Of a DNA stretch of 64,000 nt, positions 17,801-24,512 are shown one piece after another. The translations under genes and the position numbers were made by a program. Source of the DNA: Pisaster brevispinus (Eukaryota > Echinodermata > Asteroidea > Forcipulatida > Asteriidae). The stretch spans positions 1,843,001 to 1,907,000 of the forward strand of contig JAMKCF010000012.1 in the NCBI GenBank assembly GCA_023634235.1. The letters are read 5' to 3'. Each line of letters begins with the position of its first letter. Positions within the stretch are counted from its first letter, which is position 1. The notes beneath the pieces were generated by a model. It had not been told where the DNA came from. It did no database searches and saw nothing but the letters and a program-made list of their open reading frames with translations.

Positions 17801-20414
17801 GACCCGATGCTGGCCATGCTCAGTCGCCACTTCAAAGAAAGATCTCATCAAGAGGTACGTATAACTCATTCAAGGACTCAATTCCACCCTTCTTTAACTC
17901 TTTCCTAACCATCAAACGCCTTCAGTTGACTGCACTCATACCCCCTCTTCCTTACCACTGGTGTCTTAAGTCGACTGCACTTGTAACCCCAGCCTCTTTT
18001 TTACCTTTGGTGACTTTAGTCGACTGCACTCATACCCTGTCTTCCTTACCTTTTGAAAATCCAGCCGCTAGGGGCCACACGATCCGGGATCGAAATGTAT
18101 GATTTGATTAATAAATAAACAGTTAGGAGGAATAATGAGAATGTACTCTTTTCTCTCTGTCACATTTATTCCCACCAAAATTTAATTTAAATGTACTAAA
18201 TCATTTTCCCTTGGGGTTTATTACGTGTTGATTTATTTTGCTCTTAAATGAATCAATCAGGGTGATAATGTTCTCTCTTTGTAACATGTAAAACACAAAT
18301 GTATTCTTGAAATCTCTTTGTTTCACAAACAGGTGGTCTTGATAGGTTTCAAGAAGAATACCTTCAAGGCAGTCTTGGTGTACCTCTACACGGACCAGTT
18401 TCCAGACCAGCTGACCCGTAGCGAGATGCTGTCCGTCATCGAGGTGGCTAACTTCCTGTGTCTACCCAGACTGGTGGCGCTGGCGGAGCAACGCCTGGTG
18501 CAGAGCTTCCAGGGGGAAGCAACGGGGGAGTGCGATATTGGCGAGAACATCTCCTGTTTGCTGGAGACTTGTAAGGTAAATGAAAAAGTTGGCTCAAAGT
18601 CTGGTGGAAGCCAACAACAAAATATTACATGATACTCCTGGATTTGTTTACAAATGCTGGTTGAACAGGGGATTTTTGATTGATCTTTTACTGCCTGTGT
18701 TATTTATGTAAATGCACGGGAAGGGGGCCGGCCCTCTAACTAAACAGGACGAGCATTCGTTGAAATACTACAGCAAAATCTACACGATGATGCCTAAAAT
18801 ACAAAATGATCTCCTGCACTTGAATTAATTTTAATCCTCCCATCAAAGGGGCAAAAGGTCAAAAGGTCAACTCAAGTTTACATACATAAAAGTTTACAAC
18901 ACCCGACTCAACTGGCCCTAAAAATGACAACATCTCTCTGATAAAAAGATGATTGAAACGCAAAACAATACCTACAGAGAGCTGTAGCACAATATCCCTC
19001 TCAAGTAAACTTTTTTTATTGGAGCATGGCCAGAGCCGTGCTCCCGACAAAATAGAGAGAAATATCCACAGAAAGTAACTGCGCTCTCTCTTGCTCATTT
19101 ACACCTTAAAGGCTCATTTTGAATGAGATTTTCTTAATGTGTATGTGTGTGAGCGTGTCTGCCCTTTGAAACCAGAATGAGGATGTCTTCACTTCGCTTT
19201 TGTGTACAAAAGAAATGGGGATGTCCCTTAAAAAAACAACAAAGTGCAAACAATGGGAGGACAGATAGAAGTCTGAAATTTACAAGGTTGACATACTTGC
19301 ATATGTGGGGTTGTCTACATGTTTAAACCTTCGCTTGTCCCCAGCGCCTTGCCTTAAAACCAAAGGCGCTGGGATGGGCAAACGTATCAAGCACGCTCAT
19401 TGGTTTATGCTCAGTCCCATCATGCATCATGCATCACACTCACACTGCAAGCACTGCACGCATGACGTACTTCCTGAACAAGAATCTGTGCAAGCTGATT
19501 TGCCCATCCCAGCGGTCCTGGATAGGCCGCTGGGGCCGAGCAAAGTTTAAACCGAGGACTTTTACAATTGGGGTCTGGTAAAATGGCTTTTATGTACAAA
19601 ACCAATGCAGATGTTGCAACAAAAACAACAAGTCTAGACAATGGGAGAACAAAGGCAAGTCCTGGTTTTAAGTGGATGTATTTTTTTTAAGTTGCATTGA
19701 TAAGAGTTGAAGTCTGTAGTGATGTTACTTACAATTGACCATCTTTTGACTGCATGAGGGTGCTTTCAACAGGGCATTTTCTTGCATCAGAATATCAGTT
19801 TCATCTTATTTTAACCGCCTGCATGTTGTTTTCTAGTATCGATGGCATAATACCATTTTTTTGAAACCTTTGAGAAAGAATCTGCTATGGTCGACCCACA
19901 AGGCCACTAACAAGATTTTGCATTTCTGCCATAGGCTTTTTGGGTTGGTAAGCAGTTTGCAACAGCTAGTTTTATTTTCTTATAAAAAATTATGATAACA
20001 ATGAAAAGACAGTTTTCTTACTTGTTTTGCATCATGTGAATTTGGTTCACATTTATTATGCCCTTATGCGATCAAAAATACTGAGAACTGTAATTGACAG
20101 TTAAGATGGTGGGCAGACTACAAACTTTTCACTAAAATGCCACCTTTACACCCAACCAATTGTGATTGCAGTTACACAATGCGGACCAGCTCTACCGCTG
20201 GTGTATCCATCACATGGCAATCCACTACGATGACATTATGAAGAAGCAGCCCCGCCTCTTACGCGAGATCAGCCAAGAGATCTGTAAGCAGATCCACTGT
20301 CAGCGCTGGCCACCAGTCTACTACCTACAGGAAGCCGAGGAATACGAGCAGCAGCAGCGGGAGAAGAAACGCCTCGCTGACCGCGCCAAGAAACACAAAT
20401 GGTGTCTAAAGTAA
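8641..20414 (+). CDS. RHOBTB: RhoBTB, atypical Rho GTPase with two BTB domains (complete coding set, nine exons)
   Basis: The product is an atypical Rho-family GTPase that acts mainly as an adaptor and substrate of Cullin-3 ubiquitin ligases. Coding exons: 8641-8820, 9745-9848, 11619-11801, 12516-12723, 14817-14984, 16021-16831, 17736-17854, 18333-18575, 20172-20414. Together they give 2259 nt, 752 residues plus TAA, with every junction GT/AG and in frame. The GTPase domain (about 11-218) shows G1 GDSSTGKT at 17-24, DTFG at 80-83, TKND at 136-139 and ETSA at 189-192. A proline-rich linker follows (about 226-255). BTB1 begins near 263, is interrupted by an insert (about 300-455, HHHPHH at 352-357) and resumes at 458. 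BTB2 spans about 552-660. The C-terminal region contains RWPPVYYL and ends KHKWCLK without a CAAX box. Human RHOBTB1 and RHOBTB2 have the same architecture and similar length (about 700-730). The start ATG has a strong context (GCCATGG). It appears to be a single co-ortholog of vertebrate RHOBTB1 and RHOBTB2, not of RHOBTB3. Confidence 0.95.
8821..9744 (+). other. RhoBTB intron 1
   Basis: A 924-bp intron between GTATGT and TTTTATGTAG. Almost half is occupied by the TATTATACAGG-ended element at 9025-9425; nothing else was recognised. Confidence 0.9.
9025..9425 (+). mobile_element. TATTATACAGG-ended MITE, copy 1 (about 400 bp)
   Basis: The left end TATTATACATGATTGGTAGA is mirrored by the right end TTCTTACCAATCCTGTATAT. 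Internal landmarks shared with the other copies are GACAGTGTTCATGTTTTGTG, the AACAAACCTGTGAAAA motif, TCCTTAATTTTGGTTGTAAC and CAGATACAGTTTTCTCGAA. It is non-coding. Confidence 0.85.
9745..9848 (+). CDS. RHOBTB: RhoBTB exon 2 (switch II region)
   Basis: The acceptor is GTTTTATGTAG and the donor GGGAG|GTAGGT. It encodes the valine-rich strand and [19 protein letters not shown], almost identical to the vertebrate RhoBTB segment with [16 protein letters not shown]. The classical DTAGQE of Rho proteins is replaced by DTFGDH, as in the family, which removes the catalytic glutamine. Codon 95 (Arg) is split across the junction (AG|A). Confidence 0.95.
10013..10553. mobile_element. TA-flanked GACTGTGCAAG element, copy 1 (541 bp)
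   Basis: The left end GACTGTGCAAGTCT and the right end AGACTTGCACAGTC are perfect inverted repeats of 14 nt. TA precedes the left end; on the right TA has become CA. The interior aligns block by block with the copies at 21296-21858 and 27738-28283 (for example ACAAATAACCAGAAGTGGAG and TTTTACTTTCCCAACA). There is no coding capacity. A TA target duplication points to Tc1/mariner-type mobilisation. Confidence 0.88.
10778..10895. repeat. Dispersed 120-bp block, copy 1
   Basis: The order is TAGCTGTTGCAAACTGCTTACCAACC, ACTATGG, a TAGTTAGTGGCC core and GACCCTAGCAGAGTCTTTCTCGA. The same blocks occur in reverse order and strand at 19866-19985 and 46420-46590, so this is an interspersed repeat with uncertain ends. 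Confidence 0.7.
11404..11460 (+). repeat. Short dispersed repeat, copy 1
   Basis: GTTGGCAAAAACTTGGGCTG followed by TGACGTTGCAAAAGAAAGG closely matches 24462-24510. Boundaries and class are unknown. Confidence 0.6.
11619..11801 (+). CDS. RHOBTB: RhoBTB exon 3 (G4 motif)
   Basis: The acceptor is CTCTCATTCAG and the donor GTGAG|GTGCGT. It encodes [32 protein letters not shown] and LRYADLEAL. As recalled, vertebrate RhoBTB1 and RhoBTB2 read [13 protein letters not shown] here, so this orthologue keeps a canonical TKxD-type guanine-recognition motif (residues 136-139). Codon 156 is split (AG|C, Ser). Confidence 0.95.
11802..12515 (+). other. RhoBTB intron 3
   Basis: A 714-bp AT-rich intron without a recognised element. 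A - strand frame of about 128 codons across its 3' part and exon 4 is a shadow of exon 4. Confidence 0.9.
12516..12723 (+). CDS. RHOBTB: RhoBTB exon 4 (end of GTPase domain)
   Basis: The acceptor TTGTTACTTCTACAG precedes the exon and the donor is AAAAAG|GTATGT. It carries a short Rho-insert-like stretch ([13 protein letters not shown]), [17 protein letters not shown], where ETSA is the G5 motif, and [15 protein letters not shown], which corresponds to VFDNAIRAALISRRH of vertebrate RhoBTB. It ends in phase 0 after residue 225. Confidence 0.95.
12751..12947. mobile_element. Hairpin element, about 197 bp, 27 bp after the exon 4 donor
   Basis: The left arm contains CATGATCAAG, GTGGCTGTACATG, TTATGAAC, CCAGTTACTGCAC. 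The right arm carries the reverse complements GTGCAAGAACTGG, GTTCATAA, CATGTACAGCCAC, TTGATCATG in mirror order. The outermost bases are GGGGGCTGTG and CAGTCCCCC. The arms are about 75-80 nt and the loop about 45 nt. It is non-coding. Confidence 0.88.
12998..13178. mobile_element. 181-bp TIR element whose ends contain CAAGATGGC motifs
   Basis: The left end AATAGACCTTTATCGTGGTG then CGGCCATCTTG is mirrored on the right by CAAGATGGCGGCAGCATGAT then AAATGTCTATT. The inverted ends are about 30 nt with a few mismatches. No reading frame of note lies inside. Confidence 0.85.
13335..13682. repeat. 12-bp minisatellite, 29 units in exact register
   Basis: The unit is TTCAGTCCACAG with two variable sites giving three common forms (CCACAG, CTACAG, CCATAG in the second half). 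29 units fill 348 bp without a single indel; unit 23 has TTTAGT. A truncated unit follows at 13683. Since 12 is divisible by 3, the - strand stays open for about 129 codons (Leu-Asn-Cys/Tyr-Gly/Arg repeats). It lies inside a RhoBTB intron on the opposite strand, so coding is unlikely. Confidence 0.97.
14234..14280. other. Perfect 14-bp inverted repeat
   Basis: TTACCATCATTGGA (14234-14247) and TCCAATGATGGTAA (14267-14280) are separated by 19 nt. They may be the end of a decayed element; a functional hairpin is not demonstrated. Confidence 0.8.
14817..14984 (+). CDS. RHOBTB: RhoBTB exon 5 (proline-rich linker and start of BTB1)
   Basis: The acceptor is ATATGCTCAG and the donor CATAAG|GTACTA. 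It encodes [15 protein letters not shown], matching the linker VQRPLLQAPFLPPKP of vertebrate RhoBTB2, and then [19 protein letters not shown], the first strand-turn-strand of the BTB fold (CADVTFVV, then IHAHK). 56 codons, phase 0 at both ends. Confidence 0.95.
15215..15420 (+). mobile_element. Possible tRNA-derived SINE fragment
   Basis: GGTTCGAATCC at 15322-15332 is a perfect RNA polymerase III B box, preceded by a degenerate tRNA-like stretch. No acceptor stem closes, so it is not a working tRNA. The ends are unclear. Confidence 0.45.
15518..15640 (+). mobile_element. tRNA-Glu-like SINE head with foldback
   Basis: TGATGGTCTAGCGGTTAC resembles the 5' half of tRNA-Glu (TGGTCTAGTGGTTAGG, A box). 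It is mirrored by CACTAGACCACCGAGCCTGCC 60-70 nt later, and a degenerate B box (GTTTGAATTCTGG) follows. This looks like a decayed SINE with an inverted duplication, not a functional tRNA gene. Confidence 0.5.
16021..16831 (+). CDS. RHOBTB: RhoBTB exon 6 (split BTB1 and start of BTB2)
   Basis: The acceptor TTTTATTCAAG precedes the exon and the donor is TCAG|GTGATT; the frame remains open for 116 more bases into the intron. At 811 nt it is the largest exon. It begins [19 protein letters not shown], corresponding to IYLSTSSSKFYDLFLMDLS of RhoBTB2. A low-complexity insert with a His patch (352-357) and Ser/Pro/Asp-rich sequence follows, then the second half of BTB1 ([17 protein letters not shown]), helices up to [19 protein letters not shown], and the start of BTB2. 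Codon 552 is split (G|AT). Confidence 0.95.
16832..17735 (+). other. RhoBTB intron 6
   Basis: A 904-bp intron, two thirds of which is a tRNA-headed SINE that is itself split by another insertion. The SINE tail stops about 20 bp before the exon 7 acceptor. Confidence 0.9.
17115..17715 (+). mobile_element. tRNA-derived SINE interrupted by a nested insertion
   Basis: The tRNA-like head has the B box GGTTCGAATCC (17152-17162). It is followed by a body typical of deuterostome SINEs: GGGCAAGACACTTAGTTATG, TCTCTTCACCCAGGATTAAG, GGTATCTGTGAGGGGAGAGA. The body breaks off near 17280 and resumes near 17575 with GGCTGCCGGTGCTGCATACT and a LINE-type tail (AAGCGCTTAATAAATGCC). The about 290-bp interruption contains an inverted pair (CCAGTCCATTGGACTGCCA / TGGCAGTCCACTGGATTG), so it is another foldback-like element. 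Confidence 0.75.
17736..17854 (+). CDS. RHOBTB: RhoBTB exon 7 (BTB2 core)
   Basis: The acceptor is GATTGTCGTAG and the donor CAAGAG|GTACGT. It encodes [19 protein letters not shown] and [20 protein letters not shown], aligning with DVTFILDDGTISAHKPLLI and CDWMAAMFGGPFVESSTRE of vertebrate RhoBTB2. The usual AHK of BTB domains is THM here. 119 nt, ending in phase 0 after residue 591. Confidence 0.93.
17855..18332 (+). other. RhoBTB intron 7
   Basis: A 478-bp intron with a three-unit tandem repeat in its 5' half; the rest is AT-rich. Confidence 0.9.
17918..18055. repeat. Tandem repeat, about 48-bp unit, three copies
   Basis: Each unit contains GACTGCACTCATACCC (or CACTTGTAACCCC), CTCTTCCTTACC and GGTGTCTTAAGT or GGTGACTTTAGT. 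A related single unit (GGCACTCATACCTCCTCTTA, GTGACTTTAGTTGAC) lies in intron 4 near 14098-14141, so the unit is dispersed within the same gene. Confidence 0.8.
18333..18575 (+). CDS. RHOBTB: RhoBTB exon 8 (end of BTB2)
   Basis: The acceptor is TTTCACAAACAG and the donor TGTAAG|GTAAAT. It encodes [20 protein letters not shown], followed by [20 protein letters not shown], matching the family phrase LANRxCLPHLVALxEQ. 81 codons, phase 0 at both ends. Confidence 0.95.
19329..19544 (+). mobile_element. hAT-like MITE, 216 bp, with perfect 8-bp target duplication
   Basis: GTTTAAAC directly flanks both sides (19321-19328 and 19545-19552). The left end CTTCGCTTGTCCCCAGCG and the right end CGCTGGGGCCGAGCAAA are inverted repeats of about 17 nt. 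A second copy in opposite orientation (27113-27321) has its own 8-bp duplication. Eight-base duplications are characteristic of the hAT superfamily. It is non-coding. Confidence 0.93.
19866..19985. repeat. Dispersed 120-bp block, copy 2
   Basis: CTTTGAGAAAGAATCTGCTA, GGCCACTAAC, CATAGGCTTTTTGGGTTGGTA and AGCAGTTTGCAACAGCTAG correspond in reverse order and strand to 10778-10895. The order is the same as in 46420-46590. Confidence 0.7.
20172..20414 (+). CDS. RHOBTB: RhoBTB last exon (C-terminal region)
   Basis: The acceptor is GTGATTGCAG and the stop TAA at 20412-20414. It encodes [20 protein letters not shown] (compare [20 protein letters not shown] in RHOBTB1), then [16 protein letters not shown] and a basic helix that ends KHKWCLK. 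Vertebrate proteins continue after the equivalent KWCFW with a Ser-rich tail that is absent here. There is no CAAX motif, so prenylation is not predicted. Confidence 0.95.
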   Translation, partial: LHNADQLYRWCIHHMAIHYDDIMKKQPRLLREISQEICKQIHCQRWPPVYYLQEAEEYEQQQREKKRLADRAKKHKWCLK

Positions 20415-20649
20415 TCTCTTCTCCTCTCTTGGTACATTCAATTTGTGACAACTTCAGGAAATTTTTGTCGTCGGTAACAATGTTTTTCTCTTTGGACCAT
20501 TGATTTGTGAATTGGAAAAAAACTAAAACAAAACACAGATGCCTCTCAGGTCACTTGATTTTTTTTTCACATCTTTTGAAGAATTGATTTGTGACCAGTG
20601 CAAAAAACTACTGTGTCCCAATTTCATGGCTCATTGAAACCTCCTCCAG

Positions 20650-20880
20650 AGCTTACTCGCTTATTTGGTGAAGTGCAAATGATCTTAATGCAGACAGCAA
20701 TGCCAGAAATACTGGGGGTGAACCCCTTCTCTTAACAAAAGCTGTACTGGGTTCTTTTACATGCATTACACAATACACAGAACCTTGCCTAAGGACACTT
20801 GTTTTAAGGACAGGACTAGAACCCACGACTCTGCTGATCAGAAACACCAGGGCTTGACCACTCAGCCACGCCAGCCACAT
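20650..20880 (-). mobile_element. tRNA-derived SINE, antisense in the likely RhoBTB 3' UTR
   Basis: On the - strand the element starts GGCTGGCGTGGCTGAGTGGT, a type II tRNA (Leu/Ser-like) 5' half with A box, and has GGGTTCTAGTCCTG as B box. A body with AAGGTTCTGTGTATTG and GAAGGGGTTCACCCCC follows. The start lies 236 bp after the RhoBTB stop and could add a Pol III promoter on the antisense strand. Confidence 0.75.
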
Positions 20881-21295
20881 TCGCTTATTGTGAGCAAAAA
20901 TTCTGTGCTTTTTACAGAGACATAAAATCCATGTTTAACATATAAGCATTTTTACAGGTTATCATGGAATTTTGGTTTGTGGGTGAGTGTACACCATACC
21001 ATGTAAAGAAGCGTTTCTTCGCTTTACACAGCAAAACTTTGGCACTTACTCAGACTTTCGCGGTAAGCAGAGCTATGAAATTGGGGTAGAAACAATACCG
21101 TTGCATGATCAACTAAAAATTTTAATTTCTGATTTGTCTTCAACAAAATCATCTCTCTTACGATTGTTTTATTGTTTGGTTCAATCATATTGTCAAAGTG
21201 AGGCGATAACAAAGATTTGATTTTGCTTGTGTACTTGTAGGCTCATTGGTAAGCTGGCCACAATTGCCAATACAGTATTACTGCGAACACTTATA

Positions 21296-21858
21296 GGCTG
21301 TGCAAGTCTGATGCTTATATCGAAAACGAGAAATCAATTCGAACCATAACTATATTTTTCTATGAAATTAAACTTCTCTTTAAATTCTATTTATGCAAAA
21401 TTTTCGAAAAATAAAAATACCCATAACCATTTGCACAGAACTGTGAAACTTTTCAATTTTTATATAATACGGATCATTTGTTAAAATTAACATTGAAACA
21501 AAATTCAAACTTGGAACAAGGAATGTTTATTTTTTAGAAATAGTCAATGATGCTTGAATTTGTGCAACCATTACATAGGTTTAATGATAACGTTGACTTC
21601 AGTTGGGCAAAATTCTTACTTGTTAACAAGCAACCGGAAATGGAGCACAAGGTTTTCTTTGTTGGTTTGTAAAATTAACTTACGAATGATTCATGGCTAG
21701 GTTTTACTTTACCAACAATATTGAATAATTTTGATGGGCATAAACCACGTTAAACTAAAGTATTTGGAGAAACAGAATCCTGCACAAGTAAAACTTGATT
21801 TATGATTGAGATCAATTTGGTCCCGGAAGTTTGAATACGCGCACAGACTTGCACAGTC
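21296..21858. mobile_element. TA-flanked GACTGTGCAAG element, copy 2 (563 bp)
   Basis: It starts GGCTGTGCAAGTCT and ends AGACTTGCACAGTC, with TA outside both ends. Interior blocks such as AAGCAACCGGAAATGGAG and GGTTTTACTTTACCAACA match the other copies. Confidence 0.88.
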
Positions 21859-21889
21859 TATTCAGCCTTTGCATTTCCAGCATGAATGC

Positions 21890-22054
21890 AGGCCTGGAAA
21901 TACCTTGAGGCCACGGAGGCAGCCTCTGATGCCCCTGGTCTTGACCTTGGTGCCCCTTCAAAAGTTTCCCATAGACGTTGAGATTTTTAAATGGAAGTGC
22001 CCTTTGCAAAATGAAAATGGCCTGGCCCTCTCTCAAGGATGAAATTCCAGGCCT
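21890..22054. mobile_element. AGGCCTGG-family element (165 bp)
   Basis: It starts AGGCCTGGAAATACC and ends GAAATTCCAGGCCT. Inside are GACCTTGGTGCCCCTTC, AAAGTTTCCCATAGAC and GGAAGTGCCCTTTGCAAAAT. It begins 31 bp after copy 2 of the TA-flanked element. Confidence 0.88.
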
Positions 22055-22401
22055 GTCGAGTTCACGCTTATTCCGTCAGACAAAACCAATTTATGCCAAA
22101 TGCCTTACCTTAGCCCAGATCACAGTTTGTTTATCTTGTTATTTATTGATTTGATTTATTTCTTTAATTAATATATAATTGCCTACAGTCATTCAATGAT
22201 TGATTATTTATTTATGTTTTTTTTTTCTTGAAGAGTAGTATACAAATATTAACCATTTATGAGTGCAACGGTGAGAATATTTTCATGAGTTGAAAGCTGG
22301 AGAATACGATTCAACAAAATATTGTCTCCACTGCACGAATGCAAAAACATTTATTATTTGTTTGAAATAACATCCAAGTAGGTCTTAGTCATATGATTGA
22401 A

Positions 22402-22407
22402 GAATAA
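22402..22407 (+). terminator. Candidate polyadenylation signal AATAAA (proximal)
   Basis: AATAAA lies about 2 kb after the RhoBTB stop codon in AT-rich sequence. No transcript evidence is available here, and the motif is common by chance in such DNA. Confidence 0.2.
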
Positions 22408-22984
22408 ACAAAACGTATAAGACTGTTTTCTGGCACCCACTACGAGGGCGTTTTGTACTGCTGTGTCTAATCGTTTGGTGTAGTGTGAAATAGTGGTAAT
22501 GGATGGGACGAAACTGCACGATGTATGAAGCCAAAATATTTGGTTTAATTAATGAATGTCATGTGACTTACCTCCAATCAAATGACAAGGGTCTACTTGG
22601 GCATTATGTAATGTCTGTTCCACTATATTTCTCAGTAAACTTTACTTGACACAAATTTTTGCGGGAAAAAAATCCCAAAAGACCACTAAAATGTGTATAT
22701 AAAATATATTAATCTTGTAAAGATTAAACACAACCTTGCTAAGTTAATCAAATTTTATTGAATGTTTTGTTGATTTATATAATCACAGAACCTCTGTTTT
22801 GCCAAAGATTTTTCCTTTTTGACCCCACCTGTGAAATCTTCGGTTAAAGGTTGTATTTTTGTGACAATACCAGAGGCTGCATGTCCACTACACCATTACT
22901 TGTACAAAGAACTCTTCCAGATTGGAATCTTCAAGAAATTGTGTTTTAACTTTTCAAGTTGACTTGGATTGTGTTCAGCGCTTG

Positions 22985-23513
22985 GTGCCTATTTTTAGTG
23001 CAGCAGTTTTGAAAAGGAACACTATCCATTCTAAGCAGAGAAAAACTTTTGCTTAGCAGATGCAGGTTACCAGCCATGTCATGTCTATTCCTGTGACTGG
23101 TTCCCTGGTAAAAAAAAAAAATTATCGCAAAGCACACTTTCTGTTAAGCAACTCTTTGAAATTCAGTTTCAATGATTTGTTTAGTTGGGTATTGTGGAAA
23201 AAGGGCATTTTTAGTAATATTTATAAAAGTGAGAATACTCTGTTAAAAATAGGAGAATGCTTTGCTCAATGGGTGATTTGGGGATGCTGTGTGGGAGCAG
23301 ACATACCAGGCATGTCTTGGAGGCATACATTTTATGGAGCTACTGAACCCCAAAAGTAGCTAAGCACAACAAAATTGTGCTTACCAAAATAAGGTTACCA
23401 GCTGAATTACCATGTCACATGTACAATCTGTGACTGGTAGCGTGCTTATTTTTGCTTGGCAGAAATTTGTTAATCAATACTTTCTGCTTGAGCAGCTCTG
23501 GGAAATTGGGTCC
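22985..23513. repeat. GGGCCCAATTTCAT-family fragments (two adjacent)
   Basis: 23036-23168 has CTTAGCAGATGCAGGTTACC, CTGTGACTGGTTCCC and TTAAGCAACTCTTTGAAATT. 23340-23513 has AGCTAAGCACAACAAAATTG, GCTTACCAAAATAAGGTTAC and ends GAGCAGCTCTGGGAAATTGG. Both match the better-defined copy at 29056-29250. Confidence 0.7.
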
Positions 23514-23878
23514 AGGTAGTTTTCCTTTGTTGAAATTGTTCCGGCATGCCCACATTGCTGAGAGCAATGGGCTTACCTGGTAGGTCTGCTGCCACGTAGA
23601 TGGCTTTTTCTAAGCCTCCACTCTGACTCTGGCTCCGGCTGTGGCCCCATCGTCAGTTTTGGAGCAAGTGTACATTTTGCATTGTTTTTCCAACATCAAA
23701 CAGAGGCCGGAAATGAAGCCTAAGCCAAGGTTTGGAATCGAGCACCTAAGTGTCCGCAAAAGTCTGCCATTATTGTCTGTGCCCATTGTACTCACACAGC
23801 TCTGTGTTGCATTCACTGTGTGGACATACATGTACATGTACCTTTGTTCTATACACTTAAGGAAAATCCTATTCCTCA

Positions 23879-23984
23879 ACACTGTGTGGACAAGTGTAAG
23901 TCCACATAGTGTTTCAAGTCCTTACATTATGTGGACCTCTTTTGTTCTCAGGTCCACACTTCATAATGTAGCGTTAAAACACTA
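23879..23984. other. Cluster of nested palindromes around GTGGAC motifs
   Basis: ACACTGTGTGGAC and GTCCACATAGTGT form a stem with an 8-nt loop. Immediately after, ACATTATGTGGACC pairs with GGTCCACACTTCATAATGT across a 14-nt loop, and outer AGTGTTT / AAAACACT extend it. This is probably a small foldback element. A 171-codon + frame across it shows no family resemblance. Confidence 0.65.
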
Positions 23985-24452
23985 TCAGCAGTGGACAGAG
24001 AAACAATGTCATGTGATGTGCCTGTATGGCAAAATTAACCAGATCACCCAATGGGAAAGCCATACAGCTAAAATGGCAGCACGCATGATTTGTCCACTTC
24101 CATTTCTGTATTGCTTGAAGAATATCTTGTACACTTTAACTATGTATGCTTACTAATAATACTTTATGATACAAAACAATGTATCAGTTGTATACCTTGT
24201 CACATTCTATACATAACAGCCCATACAACTCAGAATGAGGCACATGTCTATATAGACTGGTGCTAATGATTTTGCTGACCCCTTTATTGTCATGTAAAGG
24301 GAACATGACCACAGTGATGGCATTAATTAACTTGAGAATTGATCCGCCGTTACTGGAATTTCAAGACTTCATATATCGGTCTATTGTACATTCTTTAAGC
24401 ATTAACAATTATTTGATTATTTTGCACAAATGGTCACCCACAGTTTGCCAAC

Positions 24453-24512
24453 AACAAGTTGGCAAAATCTTGGGGTGTGATGTTGCAAAAGAAAGGCCTC
24501 ATCACCAACTCA
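24453..24512 (+). repeat. Short dispersed repeat, copy 2
   Basis: GTTGGCAAAATCTTGGGGTG then TGATGTTGCAAAAGAAAGG matches 11411-11453 in RhoBTB intron 2. Confidence 0.6.

Larger units (their letters stand above)
18576..20171 (+). other. RhoBTB intron 8
   Basis: A 1596-bp intron holding the 216-bp hAT-like element at 19329-19544 and the 120-bp dispersed block at 19866-19985. Confidence 0.9.

Noticed and set aside
20269..20451. - strand frame opposite the last RhoBTB exon
   Set aside because: Shadow of the conserved + strand exon.
23641..24156. A 171-codon + strand frame, one of the longest outside RhoBTB
   Set aside because: No domain or family resemblance, no splice context, low-complexity Leu/Tyr/Met-rich translation, and it crosses a palindrome cluster.
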